DNA from: Helicoverpa zea
Taxonomy: Eukaryota; Arthropoda; Insecta; Lepidoptera; Noctuidae
Assembly: GCF_022581195.2 (NCBI RefSeq)
Contig: NC_061479.1
Coordinates: 5,828,001 to 5,892,000 of the forward strand
Length of the DNA: 64,000 nucleotides
Direction of reading: 5' to 3'
The translations under genes were made by a program, and so were the position numbers. Shown piece by piece: positions 32,936 through 44,934 of this stretch; positions within the stretch are counted from its first letter, which is position 1, and each line of letters begins with the position of its first letter. Below the pieces are notes generated by a model. The model was given only the letters and a program-made list of their open reading frames with translations, searched no databases and had not been told where the DNA came from.

Positions 32936-33062
32936 CTTCCATACCACGAAGGCTGTTTTTGAGAGAGACCAGCCAGCTGCACAGGACACATTATAGTGCA
33001 CGAACACACGCACCCACAGAAGTACTATTCCTGATGTCTGAAGACCGGAGAGACATCAACAT
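32936..33062 (-). repeat. SINE family B fragment
   Basis: GAGACCAGCCAGCTGCACAG and ACATTATAGTGCACGAACAC. The remainder is degenerate. Confidence 0.55.
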
Positions 33063-33124
33063 CATCATCCTCCTGGCCTTATCACACCAAAAATATAAGC
33101 CAACACTCAGATCAAAGAAATAGA

Positions 33125-33205
33125 GCCAACTTATTGTACTCTTCTATCATCCTGGAGTAACATAGGCTATATTTTTATCTATATAAAGGAAGTATTTCCA
33201 TAGTA
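33125..33205. repeat. RTE-type LINE tail, short
   Basis: CTGGAGTAACATAGGCTATATTT followed by GGAAGTATTTCC. Weak match. Confidence 0.35.
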
Positions 33206-33514
33206 TTGTGGCTGAAACAATAACAAACAACTATCTGATACAGACATAGAGAAACGTGTAATTTTCTAGTAGTTTTAAATATGTTAGCGAAACTAGGAGA
33301 AAAAACCAGTTAGTTATCACAAAAATGAAAACTGATGTTAAAACGAACACATCTCCGCTAAACCGGTTAGATATTTCCATATGTTTACAAACACAAGTCT
33401 AGTAAAAATGAATGAAAGATAGAAACGTCAACAAATAGCTCGAAAGCCATTGTTTTAATGTATGACTGACTATACAAACATTATTCCGTAATTCCAATCG
33501 TTTGCTTGTGGTCT

Positions 33515-33850
33515 TGTTTCTTTTGAGAAAACCTGGACTTCAAAAACCTGTCAAAGTATTTTTTTTTATTTCAAATAGGCCTGTGAAAGCTCTTTCGAAA
33601 CGTCAAACTAATTGCACGGTTAGAAAGAGATGGTCTCATAGAGAAGAACCGACTAGAAATTCCATAACCAATTTTTTGTCTGAAATCGCCACTCCAAAGT
33701 CAAAGGTTTTTATCTCATGCAGACATATTACAGGCTCTTACAAAACAGAGATAGGTGCACGGTTACAAGGAGTGGGTCTTTTGGGAAAAGAACGGGTAAG
33801 AAACTCCATAGACTCTATTATTGCCGAAACAGAAGTTTTTAACAATATTT
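33515..33850 (+). repeat. Repeat family F, two tandem halves
   Basis: TTTCAAATAGGCCTGTGAAA GCTCTTTCGAAACG, then GAACCGACTAGAAATTCCAT. A second half at 33750-33820 has GGAGTGGGTCTTTTGGGAAA and AAGAAACTCCATAGACTC. Same family as 29350-29500. Confidence 0.45.
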
Positions 33851-34300
33851 GACTTACACTACATCCGCGTCTGTCTAGATCATCCGATTCCTTCTCTATA
33901 TGAGAAGATTAATAAGATAAGATGGTCAATTGATCGAACCTGTTCACAATTTTCCACTTCCATTTTTCTCTGTGAGCCATCATACTAACATCCACTCCTT
34001 TCATATTCATGTCATCTATTACAAAATCCATTTTGATTTAAAGCACAGTTTTTCTGAGTGTAAGTATGTTGCAGTTACTTGAGGAGAGAAAACTTCAGAA
34101 ATTCGCTATAGTAAATTAGAAGCTACTTATAAATTATAACAGTTACCTTGCAAATAAACTCAGGGCCAGATTATAATATCTGGTAGTCTGCAGTAAATCT
34201 ACCGAACAGTCTATTTTCGTTATTCACGCAAAAATATATTTAGCTCTCAATAACTGTGGAATAAAATTGTATCGCGGGATATTTCAATGTCATGTCGTTT
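33851..34300. other. Intergenic DNA
   Basis: No feature supported. Confidence 0.4.
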
Positions 34301-34309
34301 TATATTTAA

Positions 34310-34400
34310 AACTATCTTCCGTCTGCCGGTTTCACCCGCTTTCTCAAGGGAACTACTACCACCGGGATTAAAATTAGCCTATACATATGTTATTTTGATA
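34310..34400. repeat. RTE-type LINE tail
   Basis: CTGCCGGTTTCACCCGCTTT, GGGAACTACTACCACCGGGA and AAATTAGCCTATACATATG. Confidence 0.55.
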
Positions 34401-34549
34401 TATAATCCAAGTTTCACTAACATCTGTTCAGCAAGTAACAAACATAATACATTCAGAATCTTTCAGCTTTATAATATTAGTGTAGATAAATCATCAAAAC
34501 GTGTAAAACATATTTTTTCCGAATATATTTTAGTTGGAACGACTCTTCA

Positions 34550-34606
34550 TTCATCATCTGCCTGGCCTTTTCCCAACTCCGTTGGGGTCGGCTTCCAATC
34601 TTACAA
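34550..34606 (-). repeat. SINE family A 3' sliver
   Basis: CCTTTTCCCAACTCCGTTGG GGTCGGCTTCCAATCT. Confidence 0.6.
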
Positions 34607-34918
34607 CAGTTCATTCAATGTGATAAATAAAGTAAAATATATTTAATATACAAAAGTAACTAAAGAAAAGTCCATAAAAAAAATATACATAAAAGCAAAA
34701 AGCAGGGTCCAAAATAAGCTCCCGGCACAGGCAACCCTGGACGACAATAGTGCTGCGCTAGCTACGCATAGCAAAACCGGTATTTTTATAAACCGGTATA
34801 TAAATGTTAGATTTCTCTCGGCCGCTTAATATTCAGTGTAACATCGGATATATGTGCCAATAGCTTGCACTTGGAACTTGGTACATTTCTAAAACTGTTC
34901 TGGCTGACAATGTCGGTT
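34607..34918. other. Intergenic DNA
   Basis: No feature supported. Confidence 0.35.
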
Positions 34919-34919
34919 T

Positions 34920-35100
34920 TCACTGTAAGGTGTTTTCTTGCGGTTTCACCCGCGTCACAAGGGAACTTCTGCTCGTACATGGGTAAAATATAGCCTCTGT
35001 TACTCGGGAAGAGTGTAGCTTTCTGACAGTGAAATATTTTTTCAAATCGGTTCGTAGTTTCGGGGCCTTTTTTTACAGGCAAACAAAGAAATGTTTCCAC
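34920..35100. repeat. RTE-type LINE tail
   Basis: GCGGTTTCACCCGCGTCACA, AAAATATAGCCTCTGTTACT, TTTTCAAATCGGTTCGTAGT and AGGCAAACAAAG. Confidence 0.65.
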
Positions 35101-35130
35101 TTTACGATATTATATACCTCGCATAGATAC

Positions 35131-35412
35131 CTCGTTGGTCGGGTAATCACATAGCTCGACTACTATGCAAAGGATCTCGGGTTTGAGTCGAGCCGAAATC
35201 ATTTAAAACCCTTTCACAGGATAGTACGTCCTGTTTCTGATCTCTCTCCGGTGGTGTAAGATTGTCGTCCCATCGCGCTATGAGAGTAAAGGAATAGAGA
35301 GTGCACTTTTGTCTGCTCAAATGCTTGTGCACTATCATATGTCCTACACAGCTGGCTCTTATCTCTCCTCTCCTTATATGAGAATAGCCGCCGAGGCCGA
35401 AATCACTCTTGA
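35131..35412 (+). repeat. SINE family B, with diverged tRNA-like head
   Basis: Head TCGTTGGTCGGGTAATCACA with a degenerate B box (GGGTTTGAGTC), body CTGATCTCTCTCCGGTGGTG, TCGCGCTATGAGAGTAAAGG and GGCTCTTATCTC. Confidence 0.62.
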
Positions 35413-36400
35413 CGCCACCTCTTGGTAGAACCTTTAATGATTTACCCAAAGTATCGACAAATAAACAGCAAAAGAACGTCACCAAGTAAAGTTGCCATAA
35501 AATACTAACTGAAAATGTCAAGGGACACCATGAATGACCTATCACGAAGCCATGGGGCGTGAAGCTTAAAGGTTGACTGTGTCATTGCTAAGACCAAGGG
35601 ATTTTAAGGTTCCGTAAATAAACACGCTTGGTTTGGTTCGTGGTAAGTTAAAAGGAAGAGGAAATGTGTGTATATTCTATGCAATATAAGTAGATAGCCA
35701 TATAGAAATTACATAATATCACGTTCAATACCAATTCTTTCAGTACCAATAGATGTATGGTATATTTTTTGAAATAACAAGTTGGAGAATCTGAAATTGG
35801 AATATCAAATGCAACAGTACGTATAATTTCAGATGGGAGCTCAATGTTTACAATGTTGCCAAATCCATAGAAAAAAATAAATACCGTACGGGTCGAGTTA
35901 AATTAAAGTGAGATAAAATCTCTTAAAACACTTATGATAGGCGAAGTACACAATCTAGGATAGAAACAACTATTTACAGATAAATGTTATGGCTGGAATC
36001 CCCCAGTTATCGGGGAGATCAATCTTCCTATCATTCAAATTTTCCATTTCATGACCAATGCTTATCACATCAGATTTTCTTAAAACAAATCCTTCAGAGA
36101 TCAAATATAAATATCCTGTCATTCATTACAGCATTAAAAAAACATAAAACCAACAGAACATCCACTTAAACCAGTCATCGGCGATTAACCTCAATGACTA
36201 AAACTTAACAATCGCTTGGGAATACAAATAAATGATATTTTTTTCTCGCACGTGACTCAGAAAGTCACAACATACGAGAATACCTTGTGTTTGTCAATAA
36301 TCTATTTTTGGAAGTCACTGGGGATCGAATTCGGGATAATTTTAAAGCATCATCATCATTGGGAATACTTACATTATAGGTTTTTAGTTTACACAACATT
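35413..36400. other. Intergenic DNA
   Basis: AT-rich, no feature supported. Confidence 0.4.
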
Positions 36401-36405
36401 GTATT

Positions 36406-36773
36406 TAAAAGCGACATTAATTTACCCCATATAGGGAACTTGCCGTTTTCCCGCGGTTCCACCCACGTCCTGTGGGAAATACTTCCCATGCCGGGATGAA
36501 ATATAGCCTGTTACTCGGGAATATTGCCAACAGTGAAAGAATTTTTCAAATCGGTTCAGAGGTATCGGAGCCTTCAGGGTACAAACAAAACAAAAAAAAA
36601 ATCCTTTTTTAAATTAGTATTATCATCAATGACATTTTACATCTTTAAAAGATGATTTAAGCTGCATCCGCGTCACGTTGCTTGGTTTGGGAAGCACTAA
36701 TGTACGAGTATAGATCTATCATTAAAGTTTAAAACTTGTTCTTAAAAGGGTCATTAATTTACCCCATATAGGG
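36406..36773. repeat. Segment bounded by 31-bp direct repeats
   Basis: 36406-36436 and 36743-36773 match at 29 of 31 positions (both contain CATTAATTTACCCCATATAG). The 306-bp interior begins with an RTE-type LINE tail (36445-36595). Either an unusually long target duplication or a local duplication. Confidence 0.6.
36445..36595. repeat. RTE-type LINE tail
   Basis: TTCCCGCGGTTCCACCCACG, GGGATGAAATATAGCCTGTT and TTTTTCAAATCGGTTCAGAG, with a trailing A-rich run. Confidence 0.65.
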
Positions 36774-36779
36774 GAAAAA

Positions 36780-39700
36780 CAGCTTTGCAAAACACGGCAA
36801 CACAAACCTACAATAGTGTTGTAATAACTGCCACAAAAATATCGATTACAAATTCATTATTTCGGATGAGTAATCCGATGAAAAATTGTCACTTGCTCGG
36901 GTCGAGGCGATCACGTACGCCGAATTGGTTCATGTCATTGTAAGTAAATAATAATGAGGAAAGCGGAAAACATATTGAGTAAATTATTACCTATATTAAT
37001 TACACCAAAAATTTTATTGTGTTAAAGGGAAGTCGTTTCGGGGCTGCGGAAACGTTTGAAAGGGCCTGAACACAGAGGGGTCCAGAAAGGATATAGCTGT
37101 GTTTTATGGATGGGCCAATAGTATCTGAGAAAATAGACCAACCTATAAAATCTAGACATTTTTAAAACCAGTTTTACTCACATTAATGTACGTAGGAATA
37201 CATATGAACCATACAACAATTTACCAAAGGAGTCATTTTTTTTATTCAAGAGAATAACTTCGAGAATTCACCTAGCTTGCATAGCTACATAATGACTTGC
37301 ATTAAAAAATCTATTGTACACATAAAAATTTCACCGCATCATACACCACTCGCTCAAGTGCAAAAGGCAGTTACCGCCATTATATTCATTCACCTCGACC
37401 TTCCGACCTAAGACGGTATTGTTAGTTGGTTGAAAATGTTTCATTTACCGTACACTTACCTACATAATGTATGGAAGTATTGTTCGCGGTTTTTGGTCGA
37501 GTAAAATGTCTCTATCATCATCATCATCATCACAACTTTTACGTTGGATTTCTATAACATATCGATCCAGTGTTCTGCGATTAGAGATTGAATTTTAACA
37601 TAAGTCTATTGTTAGAGACAGGCTTTGCCTAGTGTGTCATTTCGGGTTGACGCATACCGCATTTTACTGCACCATCACCCTATTTTAAATGTATCTTTAC
37701 TGACATGTGTCAAAACGGCCGGGCCTCAGCTTGACTCATATTTTGGACAAGATGGAATGACAATCAGGAATTTCAGGATCCTTATTATTTGGCCGTGGGA
37801 TCGTTCCTTACCTCGGCAAGAGAACAAAGAGCAACATAAGAATCATTGGTTAAGGCGAGGAATTGGTCAACAATAATTCTTTAACCGGCACGCGCATCTA
37901 AGGCGAAAAAAGGGGTCGGAGCGTCTGAGCGGGGCGAGGATAACAATACGCGCGCTAGCTTATAACTAAAAGTCGTAAACGACAAAATGGTTTTGTAATT
38001 TTATTATTTAGAAATGATAATTTGATAAAAATTCCTTCTACAATTTTAAAGAGTATGTACATACTCAACTACTAAAAAAGTTAAGAGGCTTAAATCGGTC
38101 CCGTATGCCCATAATATGTGAATCTCTTTTTAAAAAGAGGTATGTTTGATATATTTTTCTCTGTTATGAAAGTTACCTAATCATGTTTCTACGTCTAACA
38201 AAATAAGGTTTATATCATGAACTTTCAGGTAACCAAGTTGTATTTTGATCCGTTTTGTATATACTGAGAAAAATTGAAATCCTTGGCGCCAAAAATTCCA
38301 ATTCGTCCTCTTAAAGTGAAGGAAAGCCTGGCACTCCCTACGTGTCCACCCATTGATGGAATTCCATTAAAAAATATAACTTTGCCAAACCTACATAATC
38401 GCTAAGTGCTGTTATGTTTAATCAAAAAATAAGTGGTCGTTGCTAGCAGCAAAAATTACTATGTATACCAAAAACAATTTTAGCGGATATAGGTAGGTAG
38501 GAAAACCCATTTCCCCCTCCCATACGCTGTAATTACTGATTCCCTTTAGTATAGACCCTTTTATGCTTTCACTCCATTTTATATCAATTAACGTTATCAA
38601 ATACGGGCGAGTGTTTTTGCTAATTCTCAAAGGCACGAGAAGTAAATACTTTTTGCTATTTTTACGTAAATAATTTTTAAACAAATATAGCTTTTAGCTT
38701 GGTCCGAAAATATCGATATATTCATATATTCATGTATAAGTCACAAATGCTAAATAAATATGTCTCAATCGCAATAATGACAAATTGGGAATAACTCCTT
38801 AAAACTTACAAAAACGTATCTGCGTCGTGGAATAATATTCAAATTCCACTCGCATCTCTGAACTGCTTCCTGCATCAAGATAAAAGTGCCTATGTCCTTC
38901 CTCAGATTCTAGCTTATTCTAGAGGCGTCAGAATCAGGAGGAATTTTCGTAAGGATGACAGGTAATAACATATCCTACCCAGCCAAAAAAACGATCAACT
39001 AAGGCCAAAGAAAAAATTAACCATACAAATAACAACCAAGCAATCATCACCTAAGATCCTAAAGAGGATATCACCACTGACACTAAGAACTTTGATAAAA
39101 AAACCTCTAATATAAACACAGTTTTCAATACCGCTATAGGCCGGTTTCTTGACCTTGACAATGACCGGCTATTTAACTTCATGACTCATAGTTTTTTTGT
39201 TAGAATTGTATATGTACTTGTGGCAGTTAACAGTATGATAGCCAGTTGTGAGAATATCCCGTTTTTTAAGACCTCTATTAAGGAACCACATAATGATTTG
39301 GTTGAATTAGAATTGGCTTTCAGCCTACCATGGTAATTGGTTACCTGCTATGCTAATAAATAATGTTAGAAACAGGTGTACTTAGTTGATAATTGTATTT
39401 GGGCTTTCAAAGAGATTATGACTCTTGAGTTTGTTTCTATGGTCCTTCTTCTCAAGGAAGTCAATAAGAAAACCCGACATGTCTAATTAATATGGGAGTT
39501 TCAAAGAAAGCTAAAATATTGTTTATATTAACGAAGTATTTTAGCACTTATCTAGTTTGAAACAAGCCTGATTTCTCTTCTCAATATAAAGTTGTGATAG
39601 GGACCAAAAAGGGCGGAATAACTTGGCCTACTGTCTTCTTTTCTTTTCTACCACAATTAGAGCAAGATAGATGCATCAAATCGACAATTGCAAATAGATC

Positions 39701-40240
39701 GTGCAATCTACATGTATACTGGACAATGGCCTTTTGGACTCTAGGGTAGAGTAAGAGACCAATAAAACGCTCAAATTTTGAATACAGAACCACCAGCCTG
39801 ACAAGAATTGCAGTTAAGCCATCATTGACAGTTAACAGTAAAACTAGCGTCAGTTATTCGGCGTTTTTGACACACAGACAATAGTGCCAAAAAGGCTGTA
39901 CTATTATGCGGTGTAAATGATACTTCATAGACACTCTTTTGAAATGGTCAAAAGTACAGCGTCATTGACGAATGTACACTTGTATTATGTAGATGATTAT
40001 ACTGGTTATGAAAACGGAACTTGAAACGTAAAATGGGTTGGTATCTATCTTTACAAGCCCACAATAACAACTACTAGCTCTCATTAGCTTGTGTCATGGG
40101 AGCTAACACAACTGATAATCTACATACAATATAATATTATATCAGACCAAAGCAAACAAGCATGCTCATCACAAAAATGTTGATTGTACCGGGAATGGAA
40201 CCTGGGATTTTGGTTAGCAAGGGACTCATACATAGAGAGA
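36780..40240. other. Long intergenic stretch without recognised genes
   Basis: About 3.4 kb of AT-rich DNA. An (ATC)n microsatellite lies at 37512-37530. Short ORFs up to 88 codons have no recognisable domains. I see no tRNA, SINE or TIR structure here; it is the longest repeat-poor stretch in the window. Confidence 0.45.
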
Positions 40241-40246
40241 TTTCGT

Positions 40247-40385
40247 CGGGGCTGCGGAATTGTTCGCGTGAGTTACCGAGGCCCTGGTACACTGTGGGCT
40301 TCAGAAGGAACGTGGTGGGCTTTAGTCAGTAAGAGTCTGACACTCCCTCACGCTGCACCCACAGCGGGAGGAACCGTCCGATGAC
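40247..40385 (+). repeat. LINE-tail SINE-like repeat
   Basis: Starts CGGGGCTGCGGAATTGTTCG, contains GAGTTACCGAGGCCCTGGTA and TCAGTAAGAGTCTGACACTC, and ends at CAGCGGGAGG plus a degenerate tail. Confidence 0.7.
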
Positions 40386-41165
40386 AGCCCAGCTCAAAAG
40401 AGAGAAATACTCATAGATATACTTCTGCTTTATCTTTTTAAGAAAAACAACAGTGATATGAAGTGTGTATCAAAACGTGGGTGTGAACATATTAATCTAA
40501 ATATCTTACAAGTCATAAAAGCACTCATGCCAGTGACATTCAAAGTTATTTGTTCAAATCATGAAGATAATGACAATAAGGTCAAAGTAATACGACGCCT
40601 GCGCACGACAAACGTCTAATACCTACTTGTGTAGTCTTTAGTATAACGTCAGTTGTAGAGTTGCTATCGACGTTCAAAATTAACGCTTGGATATAAAAAA
40701 GGTTGAGTCGATTGTAGGAAAAATGCAATGGTTAGAAAATAGCTTAATGAAATAAAAAAAGTCTCGTTTTGTAGTATTTCTAACACTCTTTATCCATTTT
40801 ATTTGTCTTGTGAATTTACTTTGACTAATAACTTCGCCCCTTTGAAATCAAGCAGTTAGATGGCCACAACTGTATATTTAGTTATTTGACCACAGCTAAA
40901 TATTTTTTGAACCTGTCATATTAAAGTACACAGCGAAGAGCGTTTCTTTATTTTGATTTATCTATGATTATAATTATTAACGGCATAAATTAATTCCCTA
41001 CTTTTAGAAATAACTCACGAAAGCAATGCCGCTACTATAAATTAACCGTAAAAAACACCGAATAGGAAATAATCGATTAATAAAAATCGATACGAGCACG
41101 TCCCTACGGTAAAACCGACACGAACGGAAACGCCAATGAACTTGGCGGGAAGCGATCGTGGGCAA
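40386..41165. other. Intergenic DNA
   Basis: No feature supported. Confidence 0.4.
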
Positions 41166-41170
41166 TTTAA

Positions 41171-41543
41171 ATTAAAAAAAAAACCGGCCAAGTGCGAGTC
41201 GGACTCGCGCACGAAGGGTTCCGTACCATCCAAAGTAATATTCTATATATATTTATGGATATCGAGCAAAAATGAGCAAAAAATCACGTTTGTTGTATGG
41301 GAGCCCCCAACTATTTATTTTTTTCTAGTTTTCAGTATTTGTTGTTATAGCGGCAACAGAAATACATCATCTGTGAAAATTTCAACTCTCTAGCTGAAGT
41401 CGAAATTGCGATTCGAGTTGAAATCGTGATTCACGATTCATGAGATACAGCCTGGTGACAGACGGACGGACGGACGGACGGACGGACAGAGGAGCGAAAA
41501 CAATAGGGTCCCGTTTTACCCTTTGGGTACGGAACCCTAAAAA
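41171..41543. repeat. Lepidopteran repeat 'ACCGGCCAAGTGCGAGTCGG ... GGGTACGGAACCCT'
   Basis: Starts after an A-run with ACCGGCCAAGTGCGAGTCGG, has GGGTTCCGTACC near 41216-41227 and its inverse GGTACGGAACCCT near the right end, with a (GGAC)n minisatellite at about 41462-41487. This is a very abundant non-coding repeat of moths and butterflies (recalled). Confidence 0.75.
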
Positions 41544-42400
41544 GAGAACTCTTAATGCCGAGGTCAAACCTCCTTGACATTATTTCGGGGGAAATTATTT
41601 ATTTGGGCTGGCAAGGACAAGGGTAAGTGAATGATAAGAAAGGAAGGTTTTGTGGATGTGTTTTTCAATTAATTTAAATACCAATTTAATCGACTGAATA
41701 AAATAGAAAAGGTGTAATAATTATGGATTTTTCATTTCTGATTGTTTTGTAAACAGATGTTAAAGTATATAAAAAATATTCACCAGATCAAAATTGGTTA
41801 AGCCAAACGCATGATAATTCGCGCATAAACATACATACACACACAGGTCAAACTGAGAGCATTTTTTTTAAGTATAAACATTATAGTATTTATTCAGCTT
41901 ACACTAAGACGGGACTATTCTATTTACTTACGAATAATATATAACAGCTTTACAGCTTTGAATTCCGGTCAGTACCTGAAAATAAATAACATTATTAATA
42001 CAAACACCATACAAATAATGAGAAAAATACATACTATTTTCAATAACCCTTCGAAAATCTTGCATAAATAAACAAACTTGTTTGATATACATTTTAAATG
42101 GGTCTCTAGCCAAAAATCTTATTTTTTTCTGGTCCCAGCATTATTTGTATCGAAGGGAAAATACACAAATTGTATCAAAAATAGTATTTCGAATATGTTA
42201 AGTAAAAATTTAATCTAAGTTAATTTCACCTTTCATTCATGTAACCATAGTAAATATGTAAATATTAAAATTAACATAACTGCCTACTTTTACACGATTA
42301 TTTTCTGATGGCAACCTTGTTAAATAATTAAAAATGAGTAAGCCCTTGAAAAGTCGAAATGCTTCCCATATTAAATAATGATGATAAGTTACTGTTTTCT
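41544..42400. other. Intergenic DNA
   Basis: AT-rich. 41800-41860 weakly resembles a LINE tail. No gene seen. Confidence 0.4.
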
Positions 42401-42408
42401 TAACATCA

Positions 42409-42602
42409 AGGCCCGGTTTACTGGTTACCGATAAGGTGTCAGTTAGTTCCCTGATAGTTAATGCTATCTGTCAGATAAATGCTGCTTATAATTCCTGCCA
42501 GATATTGCTATCTTAGACCTGTGAAACCAAAAGTTATACTTCATCTGTCAGATAAGTTACTGATAGACTATCAGAGACTATCAGTAACGGGTAAACCTAG
42601 CC
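42409..42602. mobile_element. Possible old MITE with imperfect inverted ends
   Basis: Left GGCCCGGTTTACTGGTTACC and right (inverted) GGCTAGGTTTACCCGTTACT match at most positions over 24 bp. The interior repeats CTGTCAGATAA and TATCAG motifs. No clear target duplication. Confidence 0.4.
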
Positions 42603-42681
42603 ACAACATTAAAAAATTGTTTAAAAATAAATTGTAACCACGGTGTAGATACCAATCCACAATTTCGCATCGGCTCTCACT

Positions 42682-42754
42682 GCCCGGCTAGCTCAGTCGG
42701 TAGAGCATGAGACTCTTAATCTCAGGGTCGTGGGTTCGAGCCCCACGTTGGGCG
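42682..42754 (+). tRNA. tRNA-Lys (anticodon CTT)
   Basis: A 73-nt cloverleaf. The acceptor GCCCGGC pairs with GTTGGGC (G-T pairs allowed). The D arm has the A box TAGCTCAGTCGGTAGAGC, the anticodon stem TGAGA/TCTCA encloses loop CTCTTAA with CTT at 42715-42717, and the T arm GTGGG/CCCAC holds TTCGAGC (B box). The discriminator is G. A T-run at about 42762-42766 can terminate RNA polymerase III. No 3' CCA is encoded, as expected in eukaryotes. It charges lysine and reads AAG codons. Unlike the SINE heads nearby it is a perfect tRNA, so I take it as a functional gene. Confidence 0.96.
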
Positions 42755-42759
42755 AAATC

Positions 42760-43365
42760 ACTTTTTGTCATTTTTATTTGGTAAAAAACATTTTCATCTC
42801 CTTACAATTTTTATAAAGTCAAAAATATTAAAATTTTGGGTTATTCTAGTAAAAAACAACTAAAGTCATCAAAAAAATTCGTCCCCATCGCTGTCGACTG
42901 GGAGCGTGCCCAAGAGGCTGACAGCATTACCTCGTTGGATAGCCATGCTGATCCCAGTAAATCTATTGAATGAAAATAACTGATGCTCACTGTCCCATGT
43001 TATTTAGGGTCAAGTAAGTAATAAGATACAACTACTTAATACTTGACTGAATAACAGTGTGAAGATTTCTATGGTTGAGTGAACTGGATTATTTTTATAG
43101 CAAAAAAAAATATATTACGAGCGAAAATCAATCCAATTCATATGCAATTACAGTTGATTTTCAATGAAAAATCGAGAAAATTATAATAATTCAATTGAAT
43201 CTTTGCCTGTTATAGTAATAATGTTACTTATGTTACAGTAATAAAGTTGTTATTTGTTTGTGCAGTTCGCAAAGGGAAATAAAAGACAAGCAAAATTGAC
43301 ACTTATTACTATTAGATCATGTTAACACAGAAAAGTTAATTTATTGTAGTCAGACAATAATTGTA
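42760..43365. other. Intergenic DNA
   Basis: Nothing recognised beyond the tRNA terminator T-run. Confidence 0.4.
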
Positions 43366-43371
43366 TTGTAA

Positions 43372-44110
43372 AGCTTGGGTTTCCTAGGAAAGCGGTGCCG
43401 TCATATAGCGGCCGTAATATTACGGACGCAAATAGACGGTCGTCTTTACGGTGATGACATATGGAAAGTTCCACGGCCGTTTCAACACACCGTCATAAAC
43501 TTTTTGTTAGTTGTATATACTTACTAACCTGTTTTATTTAATATTTCTCAAATTTCACGACACCAATTTCTGTTTTAGTTAACTTTTTCTATAATCTTTA
43601 CTTTTTATATTGTATATTGCTACGTGGTTACGAACGAAATCTATTAAAATTTCGTCGTCCTCGCTGCTCCAAGAGTTGGAACTAGTTTTTTTACGTTGTT
43701 TCGAAAAGAACAACACAAATACGTATTAAAAAAGCTTCACCGCTTTCAAAAAAACGTTCACCAAACCATCTGACACCGACAAGACGACCGTCATGCAAAT
43801 GGCGGCACCGCTTTTTGAAGTTAAGGTGTCAGTTACCGCTCTCTAGGAAACCGCCCCATTTAGGGCTTATTACATTTGACTAAATTCAGTCGTCTAAATA
43901 GGTTTGTCTAATTAGGTTTCTAAATGATTTAATGAAAACTACCTTCCTAAATGCGATTACATTTGACTGAATTTAGTGACTGAATCATTTAGACGACTGA
44001 ATTTAGTCAAGTGTAATAAGCCCTTTACATAGACAACGTTCTAGTGACGTCATTCACCGCTGTATTACGGCCGCTATATGACGGCACCGCTTTCCTAGGA
44101 AACCAAAGCT
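43372..44110. mobile_element. 739-bp MITE, TAA target duplication, carrying a nested MITE
   Basis: The ends are inverted copies beginning AGCTTKGGTTTCCTAGGAAA and continuing through GCGGTGCCGTCATATAGCGG (about 45 bp). TAA flanks both ends (43369-43371, 44111-44113). The interior near 43760-43860 has further GGCGGCACCGCTTT-like internal copies, and 43863-44023 is a separate insertion. No transposase. PIF/Harbinger-like by its 3-bp duplication (inference). Confidence 0.78.
43863..44023. mobile_element. 161-bp MITE nested in the 739-bp element
   Basis: Termini GGGCTTATTACATTTGACTA and (inverted) GGGCTTATTACACTTGACTA, then AATTCAGTCGTCTAAAT in both arms. TTTA flanks both ends (43859-43862, 44024-44027). 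Confidence 0.75.
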
Positions 44111-44469
44111 TAAGCGAGTGGCGGATAAAAATAAAAAGCTTTTAAAATATAAAGTGCACAAAAACTGCGACATGATGTGATCCAAAAAATTGTATTTTGG
44201 TATAACTTTGTCACAAGAAAACATTAACTCAAACCACCGATATGCCTGCCTCGGACTTATTAATACTTTAACACTACTACATAATTAGGTTTTATAGTTA
44301 ATATAGATTTTTTTGGATAAACGCGATAATCTCAGGAATAATAGCGTCTGGGTCCGATCAAAAAAAATCTGCCAGTTAACACCCAACAGTTATAAGCTTT
44401 TTCAGTAGTTAGTAGTCGTAGGAGAAAAAGAGACAGAAACTGACGGAGTAAACACAGCTTAACTATGAA

Positions 44470-44620
44470 AAGGTTTTTTTATATGCGCCTAAAGGCAATC
44501 TGAAAAATTCTTCTGTAAGGAGGCTACATTATCCCCGAGTGATATACCTAAGCTATATTTTATCCATCCTCGATAAGAAGTTCCCCCGGGACGCAGGTGA
44601 AACCGCGAGACGCTGCCAAA
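44470..44620. repeat. RTE-type LINE tail
   Basis: TGAAAAATTCTTCTGTAAGG, ACATTATCCCCGAGTGATAT and GGGACGCAGGTGAAACCGCG. Confidence 0.6.
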
Positions 44621-44697
44621 CACAACCAAGCCCTACTCTAGTTAAAGTTCAATTACTGGACTTCATACATCGTATGTCGTGAACGCATATTACCTTA

Positions 44698-44893
44698 CGG
44701 CCGGTTCACACATGTCTCCGTTTTACTGTTCCGTTTTATCGTGTACGTTTTTTTTTCGTCGATGGCGTATTTAGTTGTATGAGTGACTTCACACATGGCA
44801 CAGTATTCTGTATACAACTACATACGCCATCGACGAAAAAAAACGTACACGATAAAACGGGACAGTAAAACGGAGACATGTGTGAACCGGCCG
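44698..44893. mobile_element. Hairpin MITE copy 1 (196 bp), TTA target duplication
   Basis: Arms start CGGCCGGTTCACACATGTCT and run near-perfectly for about 80 bp. TTA lies at 44695-44697 and 44894-44896. Confidence 0.82.
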
Positions 44894-44934
44894 TTACTGC
44901 ACACTGAATGGACCGCCGAACGCATATTACCTTA

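Noticed and set aside
29258..33852. Similar peptides (ALSKYQTSCTV / ALSKRQTNCTV) in two ORFs
   Set aside because: The shared peptide reflects the non-coding repeat family F at 29350-29500 and 33515-33850; frames are short and broken.
37500..37531. CRISPR-like or functional short repeat array
   Set aside because: It is a simple (ATC)n microsatellite in a eukaryotic genome; there are no spaced direct repeats.
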